A stretch of 64,000 nucleotides of DNA from Parapristionchus giblindavisi. Its lineage: Eukaryota; Nematoda; Chromadorea; Rhabditida; Diplogasteridae. Under the pieces are notes generated by a model. The model saw nothing but the letters and a program-made list of their open reading frames with translations, was not told the origin of the DNA and did not search any database. Made by a program: the position numbers and the translations under genes. This document shows positions 49,305 through 61,818 of this stretch, piece after piece. Position 1 is the stretch's first letter. Each line of letters starts with the position of its first letter. Where the stretch lies: NCBI GenBank assembly GCA_943737045.1, contig CALSFV010000424.1, positions 103,803 to 167,802 on the forward strand, written 5' to 3'.

Positions 49305-50644
49305 TTATTCTGCAGTATCTTCTTCATCGGGGTAGGGTTGTTCACTATCTGACACACACTAAAAGTAGATATATTGATATTTATAGTTAACTGTGATTGG
49401 TTTGGATTACCAGATATTCTATGAAGATTTGATTGTTATCTAAACATTTCTCAACCATAAATTGTACCATTAGAAGACCATTTCGATCAATACGTAATGA
49501 GATCTAAATCAATAGTGGATTGAGCTGATAGAGCAACAATACTGACCTTGCTTGATATTGCTAATGCCTTCTCCATTTTCTTGAGTAATGTCAATCGATA
49601 TGATGTATGGGTCATTCGAGCACATTCAATAGTATCGATTGAGTCTGATGTACGAGGAAACGTAGTCTGAATAGAATATCAATATTCGTTTGTACAGTAG
49701 ACGATCACACATACAGTAACCGTTCCCATATCTCCTTTCGTTTGAACTGAGAAGTTTTCATTGTTCACAATGAATAACACTGCAGGGCTTGATGAATCAA
49801 ATTCCTTCAATTTTGTTCATTGTATATAATACTAGATATAGTTGCTTACCCTAAAAGCATCTTTCAATACATTGGCTTTCATGATAATGCGAGCCTTCAA
49901 ATCCTCCTTGAGAAAATCAAATTCAAGTCTCTGAAATGGAGATGGTATCTTGAGTAGAATTGAGTACGATACCTGTTCATTGGTAAGAGTATTGATTTGT
50001 GTATCAACTACAACCTCATCATGTTCAAGAAATACTTGAAGAGGTTCACCATATCCATTGTATGTTATCTGAATGAATGAAGGGTTACGGTAGATATAGG
50101 GAGAGACTACATTATACCCGTAAATTGGAATCATGATGATCAAGAATAGATAGAGTAGATATAAGTGGATCCAATGGTATTCTAACATTAACTACTGCTT
50201 CTCTATGTATAACAACAGAGAATGAATCATTAGGAAGATATGCTACTGCCTTCAATCAATCAATATTATCTATTGATCTACTCATCATTAGACCTGTTCA
50301 CAATGTTGATCATCTACAGTAATCCGAATTCCATCCTTGTTAACATCAATCACTCCAGTCTACAATATCAACACATAATAATACCTCTCACAATGTTTTG
50401 CACGTAGATAAATATTTCTCACACAAGTAGTGCTCAAACATTCAAACATTTATAGGCCTACATGAGCTGTCAGTCATTAAGATTAAAGTGTGCATGAGAT
50501 GTTTCCTAATCTCTCAATTATATCAATACAACTAACATCTCTGAATGCAACAGCCTTCAATACTTGCATAAACTCTTTTCCATTTCTCTTCCTCAATTCT
50601 AATAAATGAGATATTCCTTCGACGATTGAATCATCTCCCATCAT
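49305..50644 (-). CDS. RAD1: RAD1 subunit of the 9-1-1 DNA damage checkpoint clamp (279 aa)
   Basis: Nine exons on the minus strand: 50537-50644, 50294-50359, 50118-50249, 49973-50068, 49850-49930, 49715-49804, 49547-49666, 49411-49503 and 49305-49358. Conserved RAD1 stretches are FMQVLKAVAFRD, VNKDGIRITVDD, ITYNGYGEPLQVFLEHDEVV (CYQGYGYPLMLFLEE in human), RLEFDFLKEDLKARIIMKAN and KVSLRIDRNGLLMVQFMVE, with an acidic C-terminus YPDEEDTAE. Human RAD1 is 282 aa. With RAD9 and HUS1 it forms a ring loaded at damaged DNA to activate ATR signalling; the C. elegans orthologue is MRT-2. Two Met codons lie in tandem at the start (50639-50644); either may be used. Confidence 0.92.
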
Positions 50645-51582
50645 ACTGTATTCAATCAATCAATCAATACATCTATTCCCATTCATCTTACAGTACTCTC
50701 ATGATCATATAACATTGTAGAGTAGAGAACAGTATGAATGGAGAGTGATTTATCAATGGATAAAGCAAATGGATGATCCTGTCACATGGGGAAGGAGTTA
50801 GTCACAGAGAAACTCGAAATGAATCAATGGCATTATCAATGATTAAAGATGATTAAACAATCCTCATGTACAAATATAATGAGTCTCTCTATGAGAATTA
50901 ATCAATAGTAACAGTAACCAACGAATACACTAGTATATATTACTAGTATTACATATTTAATGTACTCTTTCTTAATCAAGTATCTTATATCTACTACTAC
51001 TTTCAATGAAATATGTAAATGGGAAGGGGAGAAATGATACAATCATAAAGAGGTTACTGTAGTACACAATCGATACGGTAGATGGGAAGGGGAATTGGAC
51101 TGTTAGGGGAAAAGGGAACAGAAATAAACACCGGGATAGATATAGAGACAGAAAGATTAGCATGCCTATAAGGGGGGATTAGAATGAACTGATTAGAAAG
51201 TGAATGATTGAATTGATTGATAATAAACTGATTAATGAATGGTTAAACATGAATGAGCTGCCAATAAATAGAAGATGAATAGATGGATGATAGATTGATA
51301 GTACAAGCATTGGAAGGTAGGATGATTCAAGCGAATTGAGCGATATATGAATGATTAGAAAGAATAAGAAGGAATCATGGATTGATAGAGGAGATAAATG
51401 AATGAATTAACATAATGAATTGATAGATTATATGAAAGAATGAATGAATCCAATGGGAAAGAAGTCATAGCACCGAAAGTACAAACATATAATAGTATTA
51501 GAACATAATATAAAATGATGAATCAATCAATATATAGTATAACAATGATAAAATGAAACTAATCAATCAATCGATAAATGAA
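50645..51582. other. Intergenic region between RAD1 and mig-10
   Basis: About 940 bp. On the minus strand around 50690-50777, after gtgacag, a frame reads DHPFALSIDKSLSIHTVLYS and so on to a TGA. It resembles a last exon but fits no neighbour in phase. The rest is AT-rich and purine-rich with no gene seen. Confidence 0.45.
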
Positions 51583-54500
51583 TCAATTAGCTTGTCCCAT
51601 CTTTTGTCGTCGTCTACCTAGAGCTGCTTCCAATTCATTCATATTAGGAGTAGTTGGTACTGGTTGGGTTACTGTAGTTGTGAGTCGTGTACCTGAATGA
51701 TCTATTGATTAGTCTAGTCTAGATACAGTAACTCTTACCATCAGCTCTCTTAGGTGGAGGAGGTGGAGCTTTCTTCTGAATGGTAGCATATTCATCTCTG
51801 ATTGGAGTTATTCTAACAGGAGGAGGAGGAGGAGCAACTACTGTGGATGGTGTAGATTGTACACCTCCAAGGATAAGAGGAGGTTTAGGAGGAGGAATAG
51901 GAGATGATCTACATGATAGAAGAGGAGATGAACATGATATAGTTGATGATAAAGGAGGAGGAGGAGGGAATGATTCTTCATCTGAATCTTCTTCTTCCAT
52001 ACATGATGATGCTGATCTCCTTATAACATCTGTTACATCAGCTGGAGCTCTTTTTATTGTTCCTGTTAGATCTTCTTCATATTCAATAACACGACGATGA
52101 GGAACTATTGATTGATGAGATGAAGGAATATCATTTATTGATGATGGAGTTAATGATGATATCGACTGAAATATACCATTTATTCATTCATTCATTTAAT
52201 ATTTATATTCCCTTCATTCGGAAGAGATCAGATAAAGACAAATATACAGTATACCTGTGAGTGTGAATGAGTGGATGGAGATGGTATTGATTGATTATTA
52301 TGAGATGGTTGATGATTATTGATTGGTTCAATATGAAGAGCTAGAGAAGTAGCTCTACTAGATGGAGCATATGATGATGATCCTCCTAATGAAAGAACAT
52401 CATGACGAGATGATGATGATGACATTGATGCTGTATCTACTCCACTGAAACAACAAAGATTATTACGGTAATCAATCAATCAATCAATATATACAGTACC
52501 GATGACTAGCAGCACTTTCAACTCGTGGCATATCAACTCTTCGAGGTACATTAGCAGACATAATAGCTAATCTTCTTTCTGATGCACTCACATAGTTGTC
52601 ATACATTTGACGACCATTCTATAAAAGATCAAAGATCAATTAGATGAAGGAGGAAATAGAATACGATACCTTGGCAAGTCTCAATCCCATCAACCATTTC
52701 TTGTATGTCATCTCATCTTCAGCACAAATGTATTTGATATATGATGATCTCTTCATTTGAAGTTGAGTCAGCTAAATAAGAATATGAATAATACAATGAA
52801 TGAAATCAAATAAATAAGTTTATTTGTTGCTGTCTTATACGATTACGGTATTATAAATTCAAATGAAATGAGTATACCTTGAGTGATATACAATAACTAG
52901 TGGGTGCCTTATACTTCTTCTTCCAATCAAATCCAGTATATACTTGATTGGAATGAAGATTCATCAAACATTGAAGATCCTTTGATGATCTATAAAAGGA
53001 ATATATATGAATAGATTATCTATAATATTATCTTCTTCTTACTTCTTTCCCTTAGGTGAATAGTATAGACCAGATGATCTCAATACAAAGTAACATTTCT
53101 TCCATACTTTCTTTCCATCTCCTTTTAGATACATCCATCCTTCTAATTCAGGTGGAATAAAGGCATCACACGAGAAGAAATCCTATATAATATACACATA
53201 TTATACACAATTGAATACATAATGAACACTTCATCATACACTCATATCATATATCATAACAAGTACTTACTTCAATGAATTGTCTCTTAATATCAAGAGG
53301 CCAATGATCTCCTTGAGGTACTTCAATATGATTTGTCTTCTCTGTTACTAGATACATCTCTGGTCGATCAATGAATGAATACTTCTCAGGTCGACGTGTC
53401 AAATACAACTTATTAGGTGATCCATCAACCCACATCTTGATATTCTCTACTAGATTCTCATCATCTTCATAGATACGTCTAAAGATCAAAGATCAATCAT
53501 ATTATCTAATCAATAAGATGATAGGTATGGTACCTTATGAGTAATTCAGGGAATTCTTCAACAATACAATGATCTTCACACAATGCAATATGATGTTTAT
53601 CTGCTAGTTGTCTCATCGCCTATAATCGATAACATCATTCTACCGTAATTAAGTATTCTAAAGCATTACATCAAGACATACAAAAATAATCAATAACTCT
53701 ACAATACTACTCTCATTCACATTGTGCTGTACTTAAATATTGTACAGTATCCAATCGATATCCTTCATTCTACCGTAATCGTCTCAATGAATAATCTTCC
53801 TAACCTCAACAACAGTCCATCTTTCATCCACTAACATCTGCATGGGTGCTCCATCATCAACAAAGAACTTGACGAATATTCGTGTGTGATTAGCTTCTCT
53901 CATCTACAATCAATCAATCAATCAATCGATAGATCTGTATCATCTACAGTATTCCTTCTATGGAATGGTTTGTACATACACATCTTTCATCTCCTTTTTC
54001 CTTCCATAAAGAGATAAAGAAACTTGAGAAGAAGGAGATGATATGGAAGACGGAGGACAAATAAAGAATAAGGAAAAGAATAAGAAAAAGGAGAAGAAGA
54101 AGAAAAAGGAGAATGGTTAAACGAACGAATGAAATTGAGAAGAATAGATCATGAAAGGATAACAAAACAAATATGAAATAGAAGAATATGATATGAAATA
54201 TAAAGATGGATGTACCTTGAGTAATGCTTGTCGTATCTTAGCTTGTTTCAGATCTTCTTCACTAACTTCATGAGTAGATGAATCACCAGAGACTGGAGAA
54301 ACCTATAGTGAACAAGATTATCATGAATCAAAGAATGAATCTATCCATATATCGATTGGATTCCTACTGTTGGGAGGAAAATATTAGCATAGATGAGAGG
54401 AAGAGGAGGAGGACAAGTTATGCAAGTATCAAGTAGTATCACTCTTTCGTATCTCTCATACTCTCATCAGTCTTCTACCATATCTTCTCTTCTATTCAAT

Positions 54501-57500
54501 CTTAGTTCTTCTGTATTCCCATAATGATTCATTCCTCTTCTTTCCATGATTCATTCACTCCCTTATTCAACTATCTCCCTCCCCTTCTCTTTCTCTATTC
54601 CACACCTGGACTCCTTCTCCTTCTATTCCATCAACTAAGACATAGATCAAAGAGGGAGTAATCGGTAGTGAGTCCTCTCTTTATTCCATTCCGACTACCA
54701 ACTTCCATACTCAAGATGAACAAAACGAATGGAATGAATACATAATGAATACCCTTCAACTATTTCAAAGTCATCCATTCTACCATATCCACAATTACAG
54801 TAAACGATTCCGAAGGACGAGAAAAAAGTGAATACGTATTGTTTACACACTTCGTCAACTTCCCCAAAAGTAGATAAGGTATAATGATTGATTGAATGAT
54901 TCAATCATCATCATCTCACTCTCTACTTATCCTCTCCTTCTTCTCTATTCTCTTAGCTTCTTGACACGGTTGAGTAAATACGTGTATAATGTCCCCTCTC
55001 TCCATCTCTCATCATCATCACCAATAGACTAGGACTGTAATCTCATCCTTCTCTCCTTAGATGGAGAGGGGTCAACCATGTCATGTCCATCCATCCCTCC
55101 ATCAGTCCACTTCATCCATTCTATTCTAATATGCATACATCCCCATATCATTCAATTCATAGTACATCATACCATTTAGATCACATACTACTCATCTATT
55201 CCTCTACTCTTCTATCCATAACTAAGAAGGTCTGACTAGAGACAGAGAGAGACTAGAGACTGTAGGTAGAGTCATAGAGTAATGACTACCAATTACCTTC
55301 TTCTCTTCTATTCTCCATTATACAAACAAAAGGGGGTTCTGTATAGGTCCTTCAATCACATAGAGGTCTCTCCATCTGCTTCTCTATCTCTCCCCTCTAT
55401 AGACTGAACACCTTCATCATTCATCTACCATAACCTTGTATTCACTCTACCATATCTCTCTCCATTCCATTCTATTCATCATCATCTATCAATCTCTTCT
55501 ATCTCATGTAATAGATGAATAGATAGACTCCAAATGAACATCATCTGATATGAGAGAAGGAGATGATCATGTGAGGGAGAGGAAGAAGGAGATCATCCCC
55601 TTCTTCTTCCCCTTCAGGGCTAATCTCTTCTTCCTCTCTCTAACCATAATCACACTTAGAAGAAGAGATGGACAAGAAAAGAAGGAGAAGAAGAGGAATA
55701 CAAGGACCAGATGTGATATAGACAGGCAGAGGGAGAGGGAGAGTGAGAGGGAGAAGACTTGGCTGGCAGTCTTTAGTATCTATCTCTTCGTTCATCGTTC
55801 ACTATCAAGTTACACTCTCTCATACTACTCATAGTAGAGACCTTGTAAAGAATGAGAATGAGAAGATGAACGAAGAGAAGAAGAAGAAGAGGGAACGGTC
55901 GTTTGAATTGAATAGAATAGATAGTAGACAAGTAGATGGAAGGAGGAGGAATGAGAGAATGATCACCTACTGTGATGTCAAGATATACCAACTATTACTC
56001 CTTCAATCAATCAATACAAGGCTAGACTCATGTAGGTATGTAATTGGATAGTAAATGGGTATAGATTGAATGAATGAATGGATGGAATACCTGAGTAGGT
56101 GATGGTGTATGGAGTGAATCATTGGAGGATACACCAGAGTGTCTACATCTTTCTTTTCCTTCAGTAGATGATCCTTCTCCATAAGCTGAATCACCATCTG
56201 GAGATGAACATGATGATCCATCCACTACGATTGTCTGTAATGGAGATCAATCAATCAATCAATCAATACATTGTATACTCTATCTTGTCTAACATCAACA
56301 ACTCTATACATTGTCATTCTATTCATAGTGATTGTACATCATTCATTCATTCATTCATTCATTCATTCATTCATTCATTGATAGAATGATTCGATTGAGT
56401 GACTACCTAATAAAGTGAGACGTGATCTTATCTCCTCTCTCTATTCCTTCATTGACACACTCATTAATCCCTCCTTCTTCATCATCTCCATCTCATGGTC
56501 AATTCGTGCTATCCAATGATATATAGACATAGAGGAATGAATGAGTCAATGAGAAATAGAGAAGATGATATGAATAGAATACAAGAGGAATAGGTGGAAT
56601 CATCCCTTCTCTCCCATACAAGGTGAACAATCTCTCTTCGTTTGTACCATCTGACTCCCTCTTCCATCTCCCCTCCACCCCCCCCCCCTCCCCTCTCCAT
56701 CTCTACCTTCATATTCATTCACAATATCGTACATATGCATATTCTATCAAGTCTCTCTCCACTTCATACATCAATCACAAAGGGAGGTTATAGATAGATA
56801 GAGAATATAGAATAGAATAGAATAGATACATATAGGATAGAGGTATACAAGAGATAGAAAGATAGAGAGATAGAGATGGATGGACATCTAATTATGTGTA
56901 ACCCGTTGTTGATAGGGAGGAATGGAGGATAACGGGGGTGGATAGGGGGAGGAGAGGGATGACCAGAGGGGATAGTCTCCACCTCTTATTACTATCTATC
57001 TATCTATCTATCCAAGTTGGCGCACTATTCAATCTATTGAATAGAGTGTGACATTGAACAACTATAGTATGGATATGAATAAAGTAGATGATCAACTGTC
57101 AAATGATGGAATAATCAAGTGATGAAGAAGTAGTAGGAGAAGAAGAAGAAGAAGACTAACTAGTAATTGTGACCCTCTTCTCTTCTCTCTCTACCCTACT
57201 CTTAGATTCATTCAAACAAGATAAACAGAATGTGAGGGGGGAAGGTGAGAAGAGAATAGACCAACTACACTATCTATACACTATCTATACATCACAAACA
57301 TTCTTATCTATAATATCAACTATTGATTGAATCAATACATCATATGGTATGGGAGTGATAAGGAAAAGAAGAACCAATGAATGAATGAATGAATGAAGTC
57401 ATCAATTAAGCAATTAAGATAAGAAACACTCACTGTATTTGATGATGATGAAGAAGAGGCCAAAGATGATGGATGATTTGATGATTCTCTGAAATGAAAT

Positions 57501-60319
57501 CAATATATATGATATATTAGAAATCGAATATAATCAATCGATATGAGTGATTGATTGATATCGTATCTATAGATATGAATAGATATGAATGAATGGATTG
57601 AATATAATATAAATGAAATGAAACCTGAGAGTGGCAGTAGAATTGATTGGTTTTGGTTGAATGGATGGAGTATATCGAGTATATGATGAAGATGAACATG
57701 ATGATGATGAAGTAGATGGAGGTATTGATGATATAGAAGGAGGAATTGGATGAATAGATGAAGAAGTAGGAGGAGGATGATCAGTCTTCTTTGAAGAAGA
57801 AGAAGATGATGATGATAGAGTAGGCATTCCTAATATTAATTGATCTGACATATTTGGTGAATCTAATGCTGATCCTAATTCTTCCAATTCAGCTAATAAT
57901 GCATCCAATTGACAATCTGTTGATTCTGAAATAAATTGGAATAAATCAATAAATCATTAAATGATTGATATTGCATGATCTACAACAACCCCCGTGAGTC
58001 GATCAGTAATCCCAAATCATCCCCGATCAATCAACTTACGTCGTTCTCTTTTATAAGTTTCAAATGATGAATCCATGATTGATGATCTACTCTTTCTTTT
58101 CTATCAATATTGATTGATTCAGACTGAATGGAATGAATACAAGATACAGACTATTAGATCAAACAAAGAAACGATAGTACATGAATGAGAGTGACAAAAA
58201 ACTATAAAATAAACATAATAAAGTGAGAAATGAGAAGAACAAAGAGAAGAAGAATAGTTAACGAGTATCGAGAAGATGAAGAAGAAGAGAAGACATGGTG
58301 AGAATGATGATGAACAAGTTGTAGTTAACGATGATGAGAGATGAGAGGGAAAAAGGTAGTTGAAGAGACGAAAGAAGAAATGAGAATGATGATGGATGGT
58401 GAGAAGAAACATTGAAAGGACGACAAATGAAGAGAGGAGAAGGAGAAGGAGAAAAGAACATGTGTGGTATGAGAAGAGAATGAATGAATAGAGAGAAGAA
58501 GAGAAGGAGGAGAAACAAAAGTGAACACGAGGAATGAATGAATAGAAATGGAATGGAAGGCAAGACAAGGGAGGAGATGATGAGAAAATGAGAGGAGGAA
58601 CGAGGAGAATACTATGATAGAGAGGGAGAGAGAGAGAGGGAGAGGTAGAGGGAGAGATGGCGTTATTACAATGGTTGTACACGATGAAGTCTTCTACTTC
58701 ACTTATAGAAGAAGATAGATATGAATAGAAATGGAACGATACAAAAGTGAAATGAATAGAGAAGATGAAATGAGAGCCAATGAAGATGAAGAAGAGGAAA
58801 TAAGATTGATCAATTACTCTATCATAGAGAAGATGAAGAGGGATAGAGGGGAAGAGTGAGTGAGTGAGAAAGAGTGGGAGGGTGTGTCCTTTAAGGTGTA
58901 GTATTGAGACAAGATGAACAAGGAGATGGAGAGATGAGCAAGTTGAACAGCTGTGGATTAAGAAGACAAAGGAAGAGAAAGAGGAACACAAATGGATGGA
59001 TACCTATGGTAAGTAAATGAATTGATTGAATGAATGAATAACCATTATTATGACCCCTTCTGTGATGATAGAAGAAGAAGAGGGAGAGGGAGAAGAAGAG
59101 GGAGAGGGAGAGGGAGAGGGAGAGGGGGAGGAAGAGGGAGGAGCGATGGAGAGGAAGGAAGAGTGACCCTCACCGTATGTTGCCATTGAAGAAAAGGATT
59201 GAATGAAGAGGAAAAAGAAGACGAAGAGGGGGAGGAGATAGATGGAGAGTAATGATAAGATGAGAAGTTGAGAGAGGGAGAGGAAGAAAAGGAGAGGGAG
59301 AGAATTAAAGAGTGAAGGAGAAGTTATAAGATATGGAGAGAGTAGGATCAACTGTCGATCTTAGAGAAGAAGATGAATGAGAGAGAAGAGAAGAGAATGA
59401 AGAGATGGAGAAGAATTAATGATGAATGATAGAAGATAATAGTGATTAGAGAAGATGAGTTGATGGGGGGGGGGGGGGGGAGGTAGAGGGAGAAGGAGAG
59501 GGAGAGAGAAGGAGAGGGAGAGAATGATGGAGTAAGTGCATAGAAACGTCGATTCATCAGGAGTAGTTCAAGATGAAGAAGAAGACTTCTTTTTGTATTC
59601 ATTCTCTCAATCTCAATCTATCCAATCAACTATGGGAAAGAAGGAGATAAAGGTAAAATAGAATGCAGTATAAAGGATTCATTTGAATTGAATGGAATGG
59701 ACATTATCCATTATAATATTAATATATATAAATGAATGAATAGATGATAATAGTAGGAATGATAGTGAATCAATGATTATGATGACAATAAATGAATGAA
59801 GGAATGAATGAGAATGGAGGAATCAAAACAATATATAGATAGAGATAGAGATGGTAGTGGAGAGATAGATGAAGAAGAAGAATAAAAGTGAATAATCGTT
59901 ACTCATTCATATCTCTCTATCATATACTCTCTCTTTATACAAATAGGGAAACGCAATAAATCATTTTCATTCTTTACGATAAAGAGATAGAGACTAGTAA
60001 TAAAGTGAACTATGATATGTCTCCCATACTTACCCAACTCCTATTATTCTATCTATCTTTTCCTATGACTATTATAGATTTGTTTTAATGATGATATACA
60101 TTTTAATCGATTCAGACATTTCACCCTAATCATTACAAATATATTCCATACATCTACCAACTTCATACTTGTAATGAATGATAATATTGATTGATCTAAC
60201 TAACCTTTAACATTGATCATGGAGAATCTAACAGGATCAATAGATGGTTTAGGAGGAATTGAAGGACGAAGACGAGTTGAATCCATTTCATCCATACTAT
60301 CTATTGATCTACCATCCAT
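51583..60319 (-). CDS. mig-10: MRL-family actin adaptor (MIG-10/Lamellipodin/RIAM-like), 764 aa with long first exon
   Basis: Fifteen exons on the minus strand: 60205-60319 (or 58040-58076), 57625-57925, 57434-57488, 56091-56234, 54216-54302, 53805-53903, 53534-53619, 53271-53478, 53043-53182, 52878-52989, 52670-52771, 52500-52618, 52255-52444, 51739-52165 and 51583-51692. Near the N-terminus, [19 protein letters not shown] resembles the RIAM talin-binding helix. The RA domain (about 235-365) includes [19 protein letters not shown] and [20 protein letters not shown]. The PH domain (about 366-483) has [20 protein letters not shown] and [20 protein letters not shown]. The tail has [11 protein letters not shown], an Ena/VASP EVH1 ligand, and other proline runs ([19 protein letters not shown]). 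MRL proteins link Ras-like signals and membranes to actin at leading edges; MIG-10 guides axons and cell migration. Confidence 0.93.
58040..58076 (-). CDS. mig-10: Alternative first exon of mig-10
   Basis: ATG at 58076 gives [12 protein letters not shown] and a phase-1 donor (gtaagt). It splices in frame to 57625-57925, making a 738-aa form. The exon at 60205-60319 ([20 protein letters not shown], with the SH3-type ligand RPSIPPKP) ends in the same phase, so the two are mutually exclusive starts. Confidence 0.7.
58119..60200. repeat. Purine-rich low-complexity DNA in the mig-10 first intron
   Basis: The plus strand is dominated by GAGAAGA, GGGAGA and AAGAGG runs (densest at 58620-58660, 59080-59140 and 59475-59525), with a run of 18 G near 59464-59481. 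Ser/Phe-rich frames on the other strand are by-products. Confidence 0.75.
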
Positions 60320-61480
60320 CTATAATCAAAATCAATCAATTAATCAATAAGAATACTTTGAACAATCATAGAATAATCGTACAAAGTATAATGTTAAGAG
60401 AGAGAAAAGGGATATAATAATTGTGAGAGTGAGACTAAATGGAAAGCAATAAAAGGAATGAATGAATAGATTCACGATGAGATTCCATACTATGAAAATG
60501 GAGACAGAAGAAGAAGAAGGAGGAGGGAGTAATACCATTACTAGAATAGAGAATGAATGAATAAGACAAAGACACAATATACCACATATAATATAAGAGA
60601 TGATCATATACATGAATAGTAGTTAAGAAGAATAGTAAGTAATATACTCATTTGTACATCTATAAGTATAAATATAATGGAATGGGAAAAGAATGAGTAG
60701 ATAGTGAACATATGGTGAAGATTCAGAAAGAAGTACAAGAAGAAAGAGAGAGAGGGAGAGAGAGAGGGGGAGAGGGAGATTGACAAGTGGAATAGAGGAT
60801 GTCTATCAATGAAGTACTCTATAGTAGTACTCCATATGTTGCAGTCTAGATAAGAGATAGAAGAGGATAAGTAGATGTACTTGTAGAATAGAATAGAACT
60901 ATTAGTAGTAGAAGATGAAGAAGGAACGAATGATGGAATGAATAGAGAAGTAAACAGTTCAGTTTATACAATGAAGAAGAAGAAGAATAGATGAAGGAAT
61001 AAGTTTAGTCATTCAACATCAACCATTCAATACTATCTAATTATAGATTCAAAGCAAATATCTAGATGGAATAGGAGGAAAAGGTATAGGTAGAGATAGG
61101 GATGAAGGAGAGAGAGGAGAATGAGGGAATGAGAGGGGATACTACGACGTGCCACCAAACAACTACTCCATATACAGATATCTTGATAGATATTATTATG
61201 AATAGGTAGAGTACAAGTAGAAGAATAGTATCTCAATAGGGGTAAAGAGAAGAAGAAGAAGAAGAAGAAGAAGAAGAAGAAGAAGAAGAAGAAGAAGAAG
61301 ATCATGTCTACTCTTTACATACAAAACGAGTCTAAAGAAAGGAAGAGAAAAGTGTGCCATTATACAAAGGTGAGAAAGATTTGAGATGAAATAATAGAGA
61401 ATATGAAGAGGAAAGAGAATGAAACTCTAGTTATAACATTTAATCGATATGATACAATTGATATGGAGAAGAGACGTCTG
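60320..61480. other. Region upstream of mig-10
   Basis: AT- and purine-rich. It includes an (AAG)n tract at about 61250-61300. No supported gene; likely mig-10 promoter. Confidence 0.5.
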
Positions 61481-61487
61481 AATGCAG

Positions 61488-61672
61488 AATGGAGAGGGAG
61501 AGGGAGAGGGAGAGGGAGGGGGAGAGGGAGAGGGAGAGGGAGAAGGAGAGAGAGAAGGAGAGGGGGAGAGAGAGAGAGGGAGAGAGGGAGAGGGAGAAGG
61601 AGAGAGAGAGGGAGAAGGAGAGGGAGAGAGAGGGGGAGAGGGAGAGGGAGAGGGAGAAGGAGAGGGAGGGAT
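61488..61672. repeat. GGGAGA satellite-like array
   Basis: About 185 bp composed almost only of GGGAGA, GAGA and GAAGGAGA units on the plus strand. Arg/Glu-repeat frames read through it in all three phases. Confidence 0.9.
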
Positions 61673-61764
61673 GGAAGTTAGAGAAGAAGGGGGAAGAATG
61701 AATAGATGGATGGAAAGAGAGAAGGTATAGGTGTAGCCGGTACGATTAATGTGTACTCACTCAC

Positions 61765-61818
61765 GAAGACGTAAGAGAGGAAGAAGAAGATGAAGGAACA
61801 AGTGAGATATCGACTCAT
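61765..61818 (-). other. Possible first exon of a secreted protein
   Basis: ATG at 61818 reads MSRYLTCSFIFFFLSYVF, a signal-peptide-like sequence, and ends at a good donor (gtgagtgag). I could not find a convincing next exon before mig-10, so this is tentative. Confidence 0.25.

Noticed and set aside
50690..50777. Possible extra first exon of RAD1 or last exon of another gene
   Set aside because: Its phase does not join to RAD1 without a stop, and no upstream exon on the same strand connects to it.
58119..58991. 290-codon minus-strand frame rich in Ser, Phe and His
   Set aside because: Produced by GAGAAGA-type purine repeats on the plus strand; no domain, and it lies in the mig-10 first intron.
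61403..61730. Overlapping Arg/Gly and Arg/Glu repeat frames
   Set aside because: All three phases stay open because the DNA is a GGGAGA array; not evidence of a protein.
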